Origin: Rhodococcus sp. UNC23MFCrub1.1
Lineage (GTDB): Bacteria; Actinomycetota; Actinomycetes; Mycobacteriales; Mycobacteriaceae
Reading direction: 5' to 3'
Assembly (NCBI RefSeq): GCF_000686025.1
Contig: NZ_JMLQ01000003.1
Span: 248,001-312,000 of the forward strand
DNA: 64,000 bases
Made by a program: the position numbers and the translations under genes. The stretch's first letter is position 1; each line of letters starts with the position of its first letter. The notes below the pieces were generated by a model. It was not told the DNA's origin, made no database searches, and worked only from the letters and a program-made list of their open reading frames with translations. Below, piece by piece: positions 8,418 to 18,151 of this stretch.

Positions 8418-10262
8418 TCAGACGACGCCGGAACGGCGCAGTGCGGCGACGATCGACTCGGCCTGCTCGTACGCGCGATCGAGAAGCACCTCCAGCAAGG
8501 CTGTCTTCGCAGCGGGGTTGCTCTCGGTCAGCGCGTCGAAGTCCTTCGGGCCGAGGATCGCGACCGTGGTGTCCTTCACCGCGGTGATGCGGAGCCCGAA
8601 GCGCGAGCGCCGGACCAACGGCATCTCACCGAAACTCATGCCGGCGGACAGCGTCGACACGGCGCGGGCCCGGCCGTCCGCGCCGATGAAGTCGACCGCG
8701 ACGCGGCCGGACAGCACCATCACCAGACCCAGTGACACGTCACCGACCTCGGCGATGACGGTGCCTGCGCCGTACTGCGCGTCCGTCGTGCGGGAGGTGA
8801 CCGCATCGCGGTGGGCCTCGTCCAGCGCGGTGACGATCGGGTGCTGACCGACCGTCACCTCCGTGGGTTGCCGTGCGCCGCCGCACCACCGGTCGAGGAC
8901 GGTGTCCTCGCCCCAGCGCAGTGCGGAGTCCAGATCGTCGAAGACCCGGCCACTGCCGTCGTGTTCGGACAGGGACGACACGGTGTGCGCCATCGCAGCT
9001 CGGGGATCGACCAGGACGGCGGCACAACCCTGTCGGCGGAGCCCGGCGGCGAGGGTGTCCAGCATCGAGCGGGCGACGTCGCTCACCTCGTCGACCCGAC
9101 GCATGTCCAGGATCACGCCGTCGAGTGCGCTCCCGTCGTCGGCGCCGTGGTCGACGGCCGTGGACACCGCGCGCACGACGCTCTCCGCTGCGGAGAACAG
9201 CAGATCGCCGTGCAGTTCGAAGACGCGGACTCGGCGTCCCCGCGCGGCGAGCGTCTCCTGTTCGGCGGCGGTGCGCCGGCGACGAGAGGGGGAGTCGGCG
9301 ACGGTGTACTCGGCGCGCACGGCGCTGCGTGCGGCCCGGCCGACGTGGAGGAAGTGCAATTCGAGGCGCGAGGACAGCTCGCGGCACGCCTTGACTCCGC
9401 GCACGCTGTTGCCGTGGGCGTCGAGTCTGGGTGAGAACACCGAGATACCGAGCTGACCGGGCAGGACCGCGAGCACCGCACCGGCGACACCGCTCTTGGC
9501 GGGGAGTCCGACGCGGTTGACCCAGTCGCCGGCTCCGTCGTACATGCCGCACGTCGTCATGACGCTCAGCACACGCTCGACGAGCACCGGTTCGAGGGCT
9601 AGGACGTCGGTACACGGGTTGAGGCCGTTGTTGGCGAGGGTCGCCGCCATGACGCCGATGTCGCGGCACGTGACGTCCAGCGAGCACTGGCGGAAGTAGA
9701 GATCGACCATCGCGTCGGGATCGCCCTCGACGATGCCGAAGGAGCGCAGCATGTGGCCGATGGCGCGGTTGCGATGGCCGGTGCGTGATTCGGAGGCGTG
9801 CACGGCGGCGTTCATGGCGAGTTCGCGTCCCGCGTACCGCGAGAACGAGGCCCGGATCCGTTCGAACTGCTCGTCGGGCGTCGCGCCTCGCACCAGCGAC
9901 GCGGAGGTGATGGCGCCCGCGTTGATCATCGGGTTGCGCGGGCGCTCGGTGACGGGGTCGAGGCTGATCTCGTTGAACGGCTCACCGGACGGCTCCACGT
10001 CGATCTTGCGGGCCACCGCGGTCTCGCCGCGATCGGTGAGAGCGAGGGCGTAGGTGAACGGTTTGGACACCGACTGGATCGTGAAGGGCACGTCCGTGTC
10101 GCCCACCTGGTACACGTGGCCGTCGGCCGTCGTGAGGCAGATACCGAAGCGATCGGGGTTCGCGGCCGCCAGTTCGGGGATGTAGTCGGCGACGCCACCG
10201 GAGGTGTCCGCCACACACAGCGCGTGGACCTCCTCCAGAATCTCCTGCACGACGTCGGTCAT
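8418..10262 (-). CDS. glsA: Glutaminase with C-terminal STAS and cyclic-nucleotide-binding domains
   Basis: Hydrolyses L-glutamine to glutamate and ammonia; 614 residues, about twice a plain glutaminase. Residues 1-300 form the glutaminase domain of beta-lactamase fold, with the catalytic SxxK motif S64-V-S-K67 and NPMINAGAI. About residues 345-450 look like a STAS domain ([21 protein letters not shown]), and 470-600 look like a cNMP-binding domain ([28 protein letters not shown]). The added domains suggest allosteric control by a nucleotide or by a partner protein; the ligand is not known. The ATG at 10260-10262 is taken because the catalytic domain starts there. Convergent with rskA, 14 bp apart. 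Confidence 0.88.
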   Translation of the reverse strand: MTDVVQEILEEVHALCVADTSGGVADYIPELAAANPDRFGICLTTADGHVYQVGDTDVPFTIQSVSKPFTYALALTDRGETAVARKIDVEPSGEPFNEISLDPVTERPRNPMINAGAITSASLVRGATPDEQFERIRASFSRYAGRELAMNAAVHASESRTGHRNRAIGHMLRSFGIVEGDPDAMVDLYFRQCSLDVTCRDIGVMAATLANNGLNPCTDVLALEPVLVERVLSVMTTCGMYDGAGDWVNRVGLPAKSGVAGAVLAVLPGQLGISVFSPRLDAHGNSVRGVKACRELSSRLELHFLHVGRAARSAVRAEYTVADSPSRRRRTAAEQETLAARGRRVRVFELHGDLLFSAAESVVRAVSTAVDHGADDGSALDGVILDMRRVDEVSDVARSMLDTLAAGLRRQGCAAVLVDPRAAMAHTVSSLSEHDGSGRVFDDLDSALRWGEDTVLDRWCGGARQPTEVTVGQHPIVTALDEAHRDAVTSRTTDAQYGAGTVIAEVGDVSLGLVMVLSGRVAVDFIGADGRARAVSTLSAGMSFGEMPLVRRSRFGLRITAVKDTTVAILGPKDFDALTESNPAAKTALLEVLLDRAYEQAESIVAALRRSGVV

Positions 10263-10411
10263 CGTCACCACTCTCTCGATTCTGTGCCGCGGCTCGGCGC
10301 TCGTACGGTAACCCGCCGATCCGGGTCCACGTAGACTTGTCCGAACTGGCCTGTCCGAGTGCCTCACGGCACGACGGACGACAAGGCAATCTTCGGAGGG
10401 GAGCGATTTCG

Positions 10412-12301
10412 TTGGGTGTTCTGGACGGCGTGCACGAGCCCAGCGACCTGCGTGCCCTCGGCCCGGTGGAGCTGGCCGAACTGGCGGACGAGATCCGTCG
10501 GTTCCTGGTCGAGAAGGTGTCTGCCACGGGTGGCCACCTCGGACCCAATCTCGGTGTCGTCGAGCTGACTCTGGCCATCCACCGCGTGTTCGACTCGCCT
10601 CGTGACCCGGTGATCTTCGACACCGGCCACCAGGCGTACGTGCACAAGATGGTCACCGGTCGGGCGGACCGATTCGACTCCCTGCGCAAGGAGGGTGGGC
10701 TGTCCGGCTACCCGTCCCGCAGCGAGAGCGAGCACGACTGGGTCGAGTCCTCGCACGCCTCGGCATCCCTCTCCTACGCCGACGGCCTCGCCAAGGCCTT
10801 CGAGCTGACCGGGCGCGGCGATCGTCACGTCGTCGCGGTCGTCGGGGACGGCGCCCTCACCGGTGGCATGTGCTGGGAGGCGCTCAACAACATCGCGGCC
10901 GGCAAGGATCGTTCCGTCGTGATCGTCGTGAACGACAACGGTCGCTCCTACTCGCCGACCATCGGCGGCCTCGCCGACCATCTCGCGACGCTGCGCCTGC
11001 AGCCCAACTACGAGCGCGCGCTGGACACCGGCCGTCACATGGTGAAGAACCTGCCCGTGGTCGGGTCGGCCGCGTACGCCATGTTGCACGGCATGAAGGC
11101 CGGCCTCAAGGACGCGATCAGCCCGCAGGTCATGTTCACCGATCTGGGCATCAAGTACCTCGGTCCGGTCGACGGACACGATCAGGCGGCTCTGGAATCG
11201 GCGCTGCGCCGCGCGAAGGCCTTCGGCGGGCCGGTCATCGTCCACGCGGTGACGCGCAAGGGCATGGGCTACTCGTTCGCCGAGAACGACGTCGCCGACC
11301 AGATGCACTCGACGGGAGTCATCGACCCGCTCACCGGCCTGGCGACCAGCGTCGCGGCTCCGGACTGGACGTCGGAGTTCTCCCGTCAACTCATCGCCCT
11401 GGGAACCGACCGCGAGGACGTCGTGGCCATCACCGCCGCGATGGCCGGACCCACCGGGCTCGCCGCGTTCGGCGAGGTGTTCCCGGACCGTTTCTTCGAC
11501 GTGGGCATCGCCGAGCAGCACGCGCTCACGTCCGCCGCCGGTCTCGCACTCGGTGGTCTGCATCCCGTGGTGGCGATCTACTCGACGTTCCTCAATCGGG
11601 CGTTCGACCAGTTGCTGATGGACGTGGCACTACTGAACCTGCCGGTCACCCTGGTGCTCGATCGCGCCGGGGTCACCGGATCGGACGGCGCCAGCCACAA
11701 CGGCATGTGGGACATGTCGCTGCTCGGCATCGTGCCGAACATGCGCGTGGCGGCGCCTCGCGACGGAGCGACCCTGCGCGAGGAACTCGCCGAGGCACTC
11801 GCGGTGTCCGACGGTCCCACCGCGCTGCGCTTCCCCAAGGGCGCCATTCCCGACGACATCGAGGCGGTGCGGCGTCTGGACGACTCCGTCGACGTGCTGC
11901 ACGAACCCGAGGGGGAGTCGGACGTACTCCTCGTCGCCGTCGGTCCGTTCGCGTCGTTGGCACTGGACACGGCGCGAGAACTCGCCGCGGACGGTGTCTC
12001 GGCCACAGTCGTCGATCCGCGGTGGGTGCTGCCCGTTCCGGACTCGCTCGTGAAGCTCGCCGCGGACTTCCGCCTGGTGGTCACGCTCGAGGACAGCGGT
12101 CTGCACGGCGGCATCGGTGCATCCGTGTCGGCTGCCCTGCGCGCCGGCGGCGTGGACGTCCCCTGTCGGGATCTCGGTGTGCCACAGCAGTTCCTGGACC
12201 ACAGCTCGCGGGATCGCATTCACGCCGACATCGGCCTCACCCCGTCGGACATCGCCGGCCGGGTGCGCGGATGGATCGCACACCGGCCCGGCGACATCTG
12301 A
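10412..12301 (+). CDS. dxs: 1-deoxy-D-xylulose-5-phosphate synthase
   Basis: First enzyme of the non-mevalonate isoprenoid pathway: condenses pyruvate and glyceraldehyde-3-phosphate using thiamine diphosphate. It has 629 residues, the normal family length. The TPP motif [16 protein letters not shown], the catalytic-site segment [15 protein letters not shown], and [15 protein letters not shown] are all intact. The start is the TTG at 10412 ([13 protein letters not shown]), which has GGAGGGG centred about 13 nt upstream; there is no ATG or GTG near the conserved N-terminus. A TAGACT -10-like element lies near 10331. Divergent from the glutaminase gene and convergent with the siderophore-binding lipoprotein. 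Confidence 0.95.
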   Translation: MGVLDGVHEPSDLRALGPVELAELADEIRRFLVEKVSATGGHLGPNLGVVELTLAIHRVFDSPRDPVIFDTGHQAYVHKMVTGRADRFDSLRKEGGLSGYPSRSESEHDWVESSHASASLSYADGLAKAFELTGRGDRHVVAVVGDGALTGGMCWEALNNIAAGKDRSVVIVVNDNGRSYSPTIGGLADHLATLRLQPNYERALDTGRHMVKNLPVVGSAAYAMLHGMKAGLKDAISPQVMFTDLGIKYLGPVDGHDQAALESALRRAKAFGGPVIVHAVTRKGMGYSFAENDVADQMHSTGVIDPLTGLATSVAAPDWTSEFSRQLIALGTDREDVVAITAAMAGPTGLAAFGEVFPDRFFDVGIAEQHALTSAAGLALGGLHPVVAIYSTFLNRAFDQLLMDVALLNLPVTLVLDRAGVTGSDGASHNGMWDMSLLGIVPNMRVAAPRDGATLREELAEALAVSDGPTALRFPKGAIPDDIEAVRRLDDSVDVLHEPEGESDVLLVAVGPFASLALDTARELAADGVSATVVDPRWVLPVPDSLVKLAADFRLVVTLEDSGLHGGIGASVSAALRAGGVDVPCRDLGVPQQFLDHSSRDRIHADIGLTPSDIAGRVRGWIAHRPGDI

Positions 12302-12307
12302 CGGTCG

Positions 12308-13318
12308 CTACGTCGCCTTGGTGGCGGCGTCCTTCAACTGCGGGAGGATCCGGTCGAGTACCCACGGGGTGCTCACCGGGTTGACGTTGCTCAGACCGGC
12401 GATGACCTGCTCGTCACTGAGCGCGACCGCGGATCCGGAGGCGACCGCGGGCAGCGTCGCCACAGCCGGAACCGAGGTGAGGTCGAAGCCCTCCGGAGTG
12501 AACGCGACGATCACGTCGGCGTCGAAGCTCTGCACGTTCTCCAGCGACACGGTGGAGAAGAAGGTGTCCGCGGAGTCGGCTTCGTCGAGTGCCACGACGC
12601 CGGGGGCGTTGACGAAGCCCATCTCGTTGAGAACCTGCACGCGTGGATCGGACGGCATGTAGACGTTCGCCTGACCGGCGTCCGTGTCCAGGTTCACCAC
12701 CGCGACGGTCTTGCCGGCGAACTCCGGATTGGCCTCGGCCTCCGAGGCGAGCCGCTGGCCCATACCGTCGATGAGAGCCTGTGCCTCCGTAGGCTTCCCG
12801 ACTGCCTCACCGATCATCGTGGTCTGGTCCTGCCACGTCGTCTGCCAGGCCTCACCGGGGTAGGCGACGACGGGCGAGACAGCGGACAACGTGTCGTAGT
12901 ACGACTGCGGGAAACCCTCGTAGGGCGCGAGCACCAGGTCGGGTGCCAGGGCCGCGAGGGCCTCGACGTCGGGCTCACCCGCAGCCGGATCCTCGTACAG
13001 GGTGGTGGCGTCCGCGTCGTAGAACTCCTGTGCCCACGGCATCACGCCGTTCTCGTCGGCACCATAGGTGTACTTCGGCTGGCCGACGGGCGTGATGTCG
13101 AGGGCGCCGAGGATGTCCTGTGCGTTCCAGCCCATCGTGACGATGCGCTCCGGTGCGGCGTCGATGGTGGTCGAACCGAAGGCGTGGTCGATGGTGACGG
13201 GGAACGCGCCACCCGACGCGGCGGCGGGCACGTCGGAGTCGGCATCGGACGAACATCCGGCGACGAGGGCGAGCGCGGCGGTGGCCGCGACGGCGGGCAG
13301 AAGGCGAGAGCGTTTCAC
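12308..13318 (-). CDS. Fe3+-siderophore ABC transporter substrate-binding lipoprotein (FecB/FepB-like)
   Basis: A 336-residue periplasmic-binding lipoprotein for ferric siderophore uptake. The signal peptide MKRSRLLPAVAATAALALVAGC ends in a lipobox with the acylated Cys22. The mature part has the FecB-type bilobal pattern (PERIVTMGWNAQDILGALDITPVG). No permease or ATPase gene is adjacent, so it must use a transporter encoded elsewhere. An IdeR/DtxR iron box abuts the GTG start codon, predicting repression when iron is plentiful. The promoter -10 lies inside that box, 6 nt before the GTG, so the mRNA is probably leaderless. Convergent with dxs, 6 bp apart. Confidence 0.9.
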   Translation of the reverse strand: MKRSRLLPAVAATAALALVAGCSSDADSDVPAAASGGAFPVTIDHAFGSTTIDAAPERIVTMGWNAQDILGALDITPVGQPKYTYGADENGVMPWAQEFYDADATTLYEDPAAGEPDVEALAALAPDLVLAPYEGFPQSYYDTLSAVSPVVAYPGEAWQTTWQDQTTMIGEAVGKPTEAQALIDGMGQRLASEAEANPEFAGKTVAVVNLDTDAGQANVYMPSDPRVQVLNEMGFVNAPGVVALDEADSADTFFSTVSLENVQSFDADVIVAFTPEGFDLTSVPAVATLPAVASGSAVALSDEQVIAGLSNVNPVSTPWVLDRILPQLKDAATKAT

Positions 13319-13336
13319 ATGGTTAGCCTAACCTAT
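13318..13336 (-). promoter_or_regulatory. IdeR/DtxR iron box overlapping a leaderless promoter
   Basis: The core GGTTAGCCTAACC (13321-13333) is identical to the centre of the DtxR/IdeR consensus TTAGGTTAGSCTAACCTAA. Read on the minus strand it contains TAGGCT, a -10 element that ends 6 nt before the GTG start of the siderophore-binding lipoprotein. Bound IdeR would cover both the -10 element and the transcription start. Confidence 0.85.
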
Positions 13337-13353
13337 GTATGGCCTCCGGCCCC

Positions 13354-13393
13354 GTGCGCCCTTCGCGTATCCAGGGATGCGCAAAGGGCGCAC
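13354..13393. terminator. 40-bp imperfect palindrome after fadB
   Basis: Arms starting GTGCGCCCTT and ending AAGGGCGCAC pair over about 16 bp with two mismatches around a short centre. It begins 16 bp after the fadB stop codon and ends 17 bp before the iron box, so it can insulate fadB from the next gene. There is no T-tract, so it could also be a dispersed repeat rather than a classical terminator. Confidence 0.5.
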
Positions 13394-13408
13394 GAGGGCG
13401 CAGCCCCA

Positions 13409-15508
13409 TCACACGCTGGCGACACCCTTGTCGAGGAACCGGTGACCGGTGACGGCCTCGGAGGTGCCCGTGCGATCGAGGTACGGAACGATGCCGCCGT
13501 TCCAGAACCCGAAGCCGCCGCCGAGGATCAGGCAGAGGTCGATGTCCTGAGCGGCCGCGACGACGCCCTCCTGCAGCATGATGTCGATCTCCTCCGCGAA
13601 GGCGCGGCGGGTGCGATCGAGCACCTGCTCGGCCGTCGACGGTGAGTCGCCCTGCGGCCACAGATCGGCGATCTCGGGGTCGACGGTCTTGGCTCCGTCG
13701 GCGCCGTAGGTCCACACCGCGGACTTCTTGTTCGCGACCATCGCCTGCAGGCCGGGGGAGTCGTGGAACCGCTCCGGGTAGTACTCGGCCATGGTCTCGC
13801 CGGTGTGCAGTGCGACGGCGGGGCCGACGAGCGAGAGCAGCGTGAGCGGGCTCATCGGCATGCCGAGCTCGCTGATGGCGTTGTCCGCGACGTCGAAGGG
13901 CGTGCCCTCGTCGATCGCGTTCATGACCTCGCCGAGGGCGCGGGTGAGCAAGCGGTTGAAGACGAAGCCGGGTTTGTCGGCGATCAGCACGGCCGACTTC
14001 TTCAGAGACTTCGCCGTCGCGAATGCTGTTGCGAGCGTGGCATCGTCGGTCTTCTCGCCGCGGACGATCTCCAGCAGCGGAAGAACGGCCACGGGGTTGA
14101 AGAAGTGGAATCCGACGACCCGCTCGGGGTGCTTCAGCTCCGCCGCCATACGGGTGATGGACAGCGACGACGTGTTCGTCGCGAGGATCGTCTCGGGGGA
14201 GACGAACTCCTCGAGCTCGGCGAAGACCTTCTTCTTCACGTCGAGATTCTCGAACACTGCCTCGATGACCCAGTCGGTCGTCGCGAATGCGGACTTGTCG
14301 AGCGATCCGGACACCAACGCCTTGAGACGGTTCGCCGCGTCGGGGGAGAGTCGCTTCTTGCCCTGCAGCTTGTCGATCTCGGCGTGAACGTAGCCGACGC
14401 CCTTGTCGATGCGCTCCTGGTCGATGTCGGTGAGGATCACCGGCACCTTCAACTGACGTACGAACAGCAGGGCGAGCTGGCTGGCCATGAGGCCGGCGCC
14501 CACGATGCCGACGCCGGTGACCTTCCGGGCGAGGGACTTGTCGGGCGCTCCGGCAGGCCGCTTGGCACGCTTCTGCACGAGGTCGAATGCGTAGAGCCCG
14601 GCCCGCAGTTCGTCGGCCATGAGAAGGTCGGCCAACGCCTCGTCCTCGGCAGCGAAGGCGGCGTCGAGCGACGCGGAGTCGGTGATGTCGGTCGACTTCG
14701 CCAGCTCGAGCAGCTGCACGGCGCGCACCGGTCCCGGTGCGTGGTCTCCCGTCTTGCCGGAGACGATGGCCTTGGCCCGCGCGATCGCGTCGTCCCAGCC
14801 CTGGCCGCGGTCGATGTCGGGGCGGGCGGGGGTGACGTCACCGGAGACGACCTTCGCGGCCCACAGCAGCGACTGTTCGAGGAAGTCGGCGCCGCCGAAG
14901 ACCTCGTCGGCGATTCCGAGCTTCTGCGCGTCCGCGGGCTTCAGCATGCGGTTCTGGTTGAGCGCGTTCTCGATCACCACGGTGACGGCATTGGCCGGCC
15001 CGATCAGGTTGGGCAGCAACTGCGTTCCGCCCCAGCCGGGAACGAGGCCCAGGAATGTCTCCGGGAGCCCCAGTGCCGCAGCGTTGTCCGCGACGGTGCG
15101 GTAGTGGCAGTGCAGCGCGATCTCGAGTCCACCGCCCAGAGCGGCGCCGTTGACGAACGCGAACGTGGGCACCGTGGACTCGCGCAGGCGGCGGAACACC
15201 TTGTGCCCCAACGTGCCGATCTCCAGCGCGACGGCGCGGTCGGAGATGTTCGGCACACCGTTGAGGTCCGCGCCGACGGCGAAGATGAACGGCTTCCCGG
15301 TCACCGCGACGGCCACCGGATTCGCCGCGTAGGCCGCGTCCAGTGCCGCATCGAGCTCGGTGAGTCCGGCGGGTCCGAAGGTGGACGGCTTGGTGTGGTC
15401 GAAGCCGTTGTCGAGCGTGACGATGGCGACCGGGCCGTCGAGGCCGGGCACGGTGACGATCCTGGTGAACGCGTGGGTCACCACTTCATCGGAGAAGGCA
15501 GAAGTCAT
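13409..15508 (-). CDS. fadB: 3-hydroxyacyl-CoA dehydrogenase / enoyl-CoA hydratase (beta-oxidation alpha subunit)
   Basis: Bifunctional 699-residue enzyme of fatty-acid beta-oxidation: hydration of 2-enoyl-CoA and NAD-dependent oxidation of the 3-hydroxyacyl-CoA. The N-terminal crotonase domain carries KPFIFAVGADLNGVPN and NGAALGGGLEIALHC. The dehydrogenase domain starts with GVGIVGAGLMASQLALL and has the catalytic region VGFHFFNPVAVLPLLEIV. The ATG at 15506-15508 (MTSAFSDEVV) lies 5 bp after the thiolase stop. With fadA it forms the two-subunit trifunctional complex as in mycobacterial Rv0859/Rv0860; the order here is fadA first. A hairpin follows the stop codon. Confidence 0.93.
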   Translation of the reverse strand: MTSAFSDEVVTHAFTRIVTVPGLDGPVAIVTLDNGFDHTKPSTFGPAGLTELDAALDAAYAANPVAVAVTGKPFIFAVGADLNGVPNISDRAVALEIGTLGHKVFRRLRESTVPTFAFVNGAALGGGLEIALHCHYRTVADNAAALGLPETFLGLVPGWGGTQLLPNLIGPANAVTVVIENALNQNRMLKPADAQKLGIADEVFGGADFLEQSLLWAAKVVSGDVTPARPDIDRGQGWDDAIARAKAIVSGKTGDHAPGPVRAVQLLELAKSTDITDSASLDAAFAAEDEALADLLMADELRAGLYAFDLVQKRAKRPAGAPDKSLARKVTGVGIVGAGLMASQLALLFVRQLKVPVILTDIDQERIDKGVGYVHAEIDKLQGKKRLSPDAANRLKALVSGSLDKSAFATTDWVIEAVFENLDVKKKVFAELEEFVSPETILATNTSSLSITRMAAELKHPERVVGFHFFNPVAVLPLLEIVRGEKTDDATLATAFATAKSLKKSAVLIADKPGFVFNRLLTRALGEVMNAIDEGTPFDVADNAISELGMPMSPLTLLSLVGPAVALHTGETMAEYYPERFHDSPGLQAMVANKKSAVWTYGADGAKTVDPEIADLWPQGDSPSTAEQVLDRTRRAFAEEIDIMLQEGVVAAAQDIDLCLILGGGFGFWNGGIVPYLDRTGTSEAVTGHRFLDKGVASV

Positions 15509-15513
15509 GGCAA

Positions 15514-16740
15514 TCACTTGCTTCCGTCGTAGGCGGGATTTTCCCAGATGACGCTGCCGCCCATGCCGAGGCCGATGCACATGGTGGTGAGGCCGTAGCG
15601 GACATCGGGGCGAGTGGCGAACTGCCGGCTGAGCTGGGTCATCAGTCGAACGCCCGAGGACGCGAGGGGATGGCCGCAGGCGATGGCGCCGCCCCACTGG
15701 TTGATCCGGGCGTCGTCGTCGGCGATACCGAAGTGCTCGGTGAACGCGAGGACCTGGATGGCGAAGGCCTCGTTGATCTCGAAGAGGCCGATGTCCTCGA
15801 TGGACAGGCCGGTGCGTCCGAGCAGCTTCTCGGTGGCGGGGACGGGACCGATGCCCATCACGGCCGGATCGACGCCGGCGAACGAGAAGCCCACCATGCG
15901 CATCCCGACCTTCAGGCCGAGTTCCGCGGCGGTGTCCTCGCCGGCCAGGATCGCCGCTGTCGCACCGTCGTTGAGTCCGGCGGCGTTGCCGGCGGTGACG
16001 CGTCCGGCGGGCCGGAACGGAGTCTTGAGCTTCGCCAGATCGTCCAGGGTCGTGCCGGGGCGCGGCGGTTCGTCCTCGGTGGCGAGGCCCCACCCGGCGG
16101 CGGACTTGGTCGCAACGGGAACGAGCGTCTCGCCGATGAGTCCGGCCTTCTTCGCCGCGTCGTACTTCTCCTGGCTCGCGACGGCGTAGGCGTCCGTGCG
16201 GTCCTTGGTGATGGACGGGTAGCGGTCGTGCAGGTTCTCGGCCGTGTTGCCCATGACGAGCGCACTCGGGTCGACGAGCTTGTCGGCCAGGAAGCGCGGG
16301 TTCGGATCGACGCCCTCGCCCATCGGGTGCCGGCCCATGTGCTCGACGCCGCCGGCGATGACGACGTCGTACTGTCCGAAGCCGATGCCCGACGCGGTGG
16401 TGGTCACCGCGGTCATCGCGCCCGCACACATCCGGTCGACGGCGAAACCGGGCACGCTGCGGGGGAGCCCGGCGAGCAGTGCCGACGTGCGGCCGATGGT
16501 CAGACCCTGGTCGCCGGTCTGCGTCGTGGCGGCGATGCCGACCTCGTCGACGCGCTCGGGTGGCAGTTCGGGATTGCGGCGGAGCAGTTCACGGATCGCT
16601 TTGACCACGAGGTCGTCCGCTCGGGTGTCCGCGTACATACCCTTGGGGCCGGCCTTGCCGAACGGCGTACGAACACCGTCGACGAACGCGACGCCACGAC
16701 TGGACGCGGATCGAGCGGGAGCGGATTTCGGAGAAGACAT
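15514..16740 (-). CDS. fadA: Acetyl-CoA acyltransferase (3-ketoacyl-CoA thiolase)
   Basis: Thiolytic cleavage of 3-ketoacyl-CoA, the last step of beta-oxidation; 408 residues. The acyl-accepting cysteine lies in DRMCAGAMTAV, the catalytic His in IACGHPLASSG, and the second Cys in TMCIGLGMGGS. The ATG at 16738-16740 is preceded by GGAAGGAACC, a good ribosome site. A TAGAGT -10 box lies at 16792-16797 on the same strand, giving a leader of about 45 nt. It is the first gene of the fadA-fadB operon. Confidence 0.93.
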   Translation of the reverse strand: MSSPKSAPARSASSRGVAFVDGVRTPFGKAGPKGMYADTRADDLVVKAIRELLRRNPELPPERVDEVGIAATTQTGDQGLTIGRTSALLAGLPRSVPGFAVDRMCAGAMTAVTTTASGIGFGQYDVVIAGGVEHMGRHPMGEGVDPNPRFLADKLVDPSALVMGNTAENLHDRYPSITKDRTDAYAVASQEKYDAAKKAGLIGETLVPVATKSAAGWGLATEDEPPRPGTTLDDLAKLKTPFRPAGRVTAGNAAGLNDGATAAILAGEDTAAELGLKVGMRMVGFSFAGVDPAVMGIGPVPATEKLLGRTGLSIEDIGLFEINEAFAIQVLAFTEHFGIADDDARINQWGGAIACGHPLASSGVRLMTQLSRQFATRPDVRYGLTTMCIGLGMGGSVIWENPAYDGSK

Positions 16741-16805
16741 GGTTCCTTCCGGCAGGCGCTGGAACGAGCCGGACGCCCGGCTCGCGCGCCCACTCTAACC
16801 CGTGC

Positions 16806-18125
16806 CTACTCGCCGGTAACTTCGGCCGTCCTCGACTCAGCGGCGGTCCGTAGGCCTGCTGCCACGACGGGGCCCGCCACCGCGCGCTGCCAGGGCCGCG
16901 ACCCGTGCGCCTCGAGGAAACGGTCGACGATCACGTCCTCGTCCGTCCCGTACTCCGCGACGAGAGCGGGGTGGTCCCAGCAGATGCGACGGACGAGATC
17001 GGGAGTCAGCAGGTTCTCGACGGGAATCGCGACATCCGCGGACAGGGCGGCCATCGCGTCGCGGACGGCGGACAGACGCCCGGCGGCCTCCGGATCGCGC
17101 CGCGCCCACCGACTGACCGGCGGCGGCCCCACGAAGGGCTGCGTCACCGGGGGCAGCGCATCGTCGGGAAGTGCGCGGGCGTGCTCGATCGCGTCCATCC
17201 ACACGCGCGCCTGGCGACGCTGACGAGGTCCGCCGAAGACGGGCAACGCGTTCAGCTCGGACACCGTGGCGGGGTTCCTCTGCGCGGCGGCGACGATCGC
17301 GGAGTCCGGCAGGACGCGGCTCGGCGCGATGTCGCGGCGGCGCGCGAGATCGTCGCGGGCGGTCCACAGAGCGCGGACGACGGCGAGCGTCCGCGCGTTC
17401 TTGATGGTGTGGATACCGGAGGTGCGGCGCCAGCGGTCGGGCTTGGGAGGCGCCGGGGGTGCGGTGCGAATGTACTCGAATTCCTGTGCGGCCCAGTCGG
17501 TCTTGCCCTGGCTCTCGAGCTCCTCGGCCATGGCGTCACGCAACTCGACGAGCACCTCGACATCGAGTGCCGCGTAGTTGAGCCAGGTGTCGGGCAACGG
17601 TCGGGTGGACCAGTCCGCCGCACCGTGACCCTTCTGCAGCGACAGGCCCAACGTCCGTTCGACGATGGCCGCCAGACCGACACGGTCGAAGCCGGCGAGT
17701 CGGCCCGCCAGCTCCGTGTCGTACAGCGACTCGGGCGTCATGCCGAGCTCGGCGAGCCCCGGCAGATCCTGATCGGCGGAGTGCAGTACCCACTCCATGT
17801 CGTTCACGACGGCGGCGAAGCCCGCGAGCGCCTCGACACCACCGTCGCGGACCACCGGAATCGGATCGAGCAGGACGGTGCCCGCACCCCGGCGACGGAA
17901 CTGCAGCAGATACGCGCGAGCCGAGTATCGGAAACCCGATGCGCGTTCCGCGTCGACGGCCAACGGTCCGGTTCCCGACGCCAGCAGCTCCGCGGCCGCT
18001 CGCACCGCGTCCGCCGTGTCCGTCAACGGCGGGACCCCCTCGCGTGGAGCGAGAAGGGGAGTCGCCTCCGGCTCGACGGCGGTGTCGCCGGAGGAGGCAG
18101 GAGTCGAGTCGGGCGTGTCGGGCAT
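16806..18125 (-). CDS. rnd: Ribonuclease D (DEDD 3'-5' exonuclease with HRDC domain)
   Basis: A 439-residue 3'-5' exoribonuclease of tRNA/stable RNA processing. The DEDD core is at about residues 40-210: LAVDAERASGF (Exo I), NDMEWVLHSADQDLPGL (Exo II) and WLNYAALDVEVLVEL (Exo III). An HRDC nucleic-acid-binding domain follows near residues 240-320. The corresponding gene next to dxs1 in M. tuberculosis is Rv2681. The ATG at 18123-18125 lies 7 nt after a TAGAGT -10 box, so translation is probably leaderless, and no ribosome binding site is present. The 65 bp to fadA hold that gene's promoter. Confidence 0.92.
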   Translation of the reverse strand: MPDTPDSTPASSGDTAVEPEATPLLAPREGVPPLTDTADAVRAAAELLASGTGPLAVDAERASGFRYSARAYLLQFRRRGAGTVLLDPIPVVRDGGVEALAGFAAVVNDMEWVLHSADQDLPGLAELGMTPESLYDTELAGRLAGFDRVGLAAIVERTLGLSLQKGHGAADWSTRPLPDTWLNYAALDVEVLVELRDAMAEELESQGKTDWAAQEFEYIRTAPPAPPKPDRWRRTSGIHTIKNARTLAVVRALWTARDDLARRRDIAPSRVLPDSAIVAAAQRNPATVSELNALPVFGGPRQRRQARVWMDAIEHARALPDDALPPVTQPFVGPPPVSRWARRDPEAAGRLSAVRDAMAALSADVAIPVENLLTPDLVRRICWDHPALVAEYGTDEDVIVDRFLEAHGSRPWQRAVAGPVVAAGLRTAAESRTAEVTGE

Positions 18126-18132
18126 TGTTCGA

Positions 18133-18138
18133 ACTCTA
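18133..18138 (-). promoter_or_regulatory. -10 element of a likely leaderless promoter (RNase D)
   Basis: TAGAGT (minus strand) ends 7 nt before the ATG of the RNase D gene. The spacer contains the palindrome GTTCGAAC, which is not a LexA box because it has no 4-bp centre. Confidence 0.5.
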
Positions 18139-18151
18139 GGCTGTCCGACGA

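Noticed and set aside
18126..18132. LexA box at the RNase D start
   Set aside because: GTTCGAAC lacks the 4-bp spacer of TCGAAC-N4-GTTCGA.
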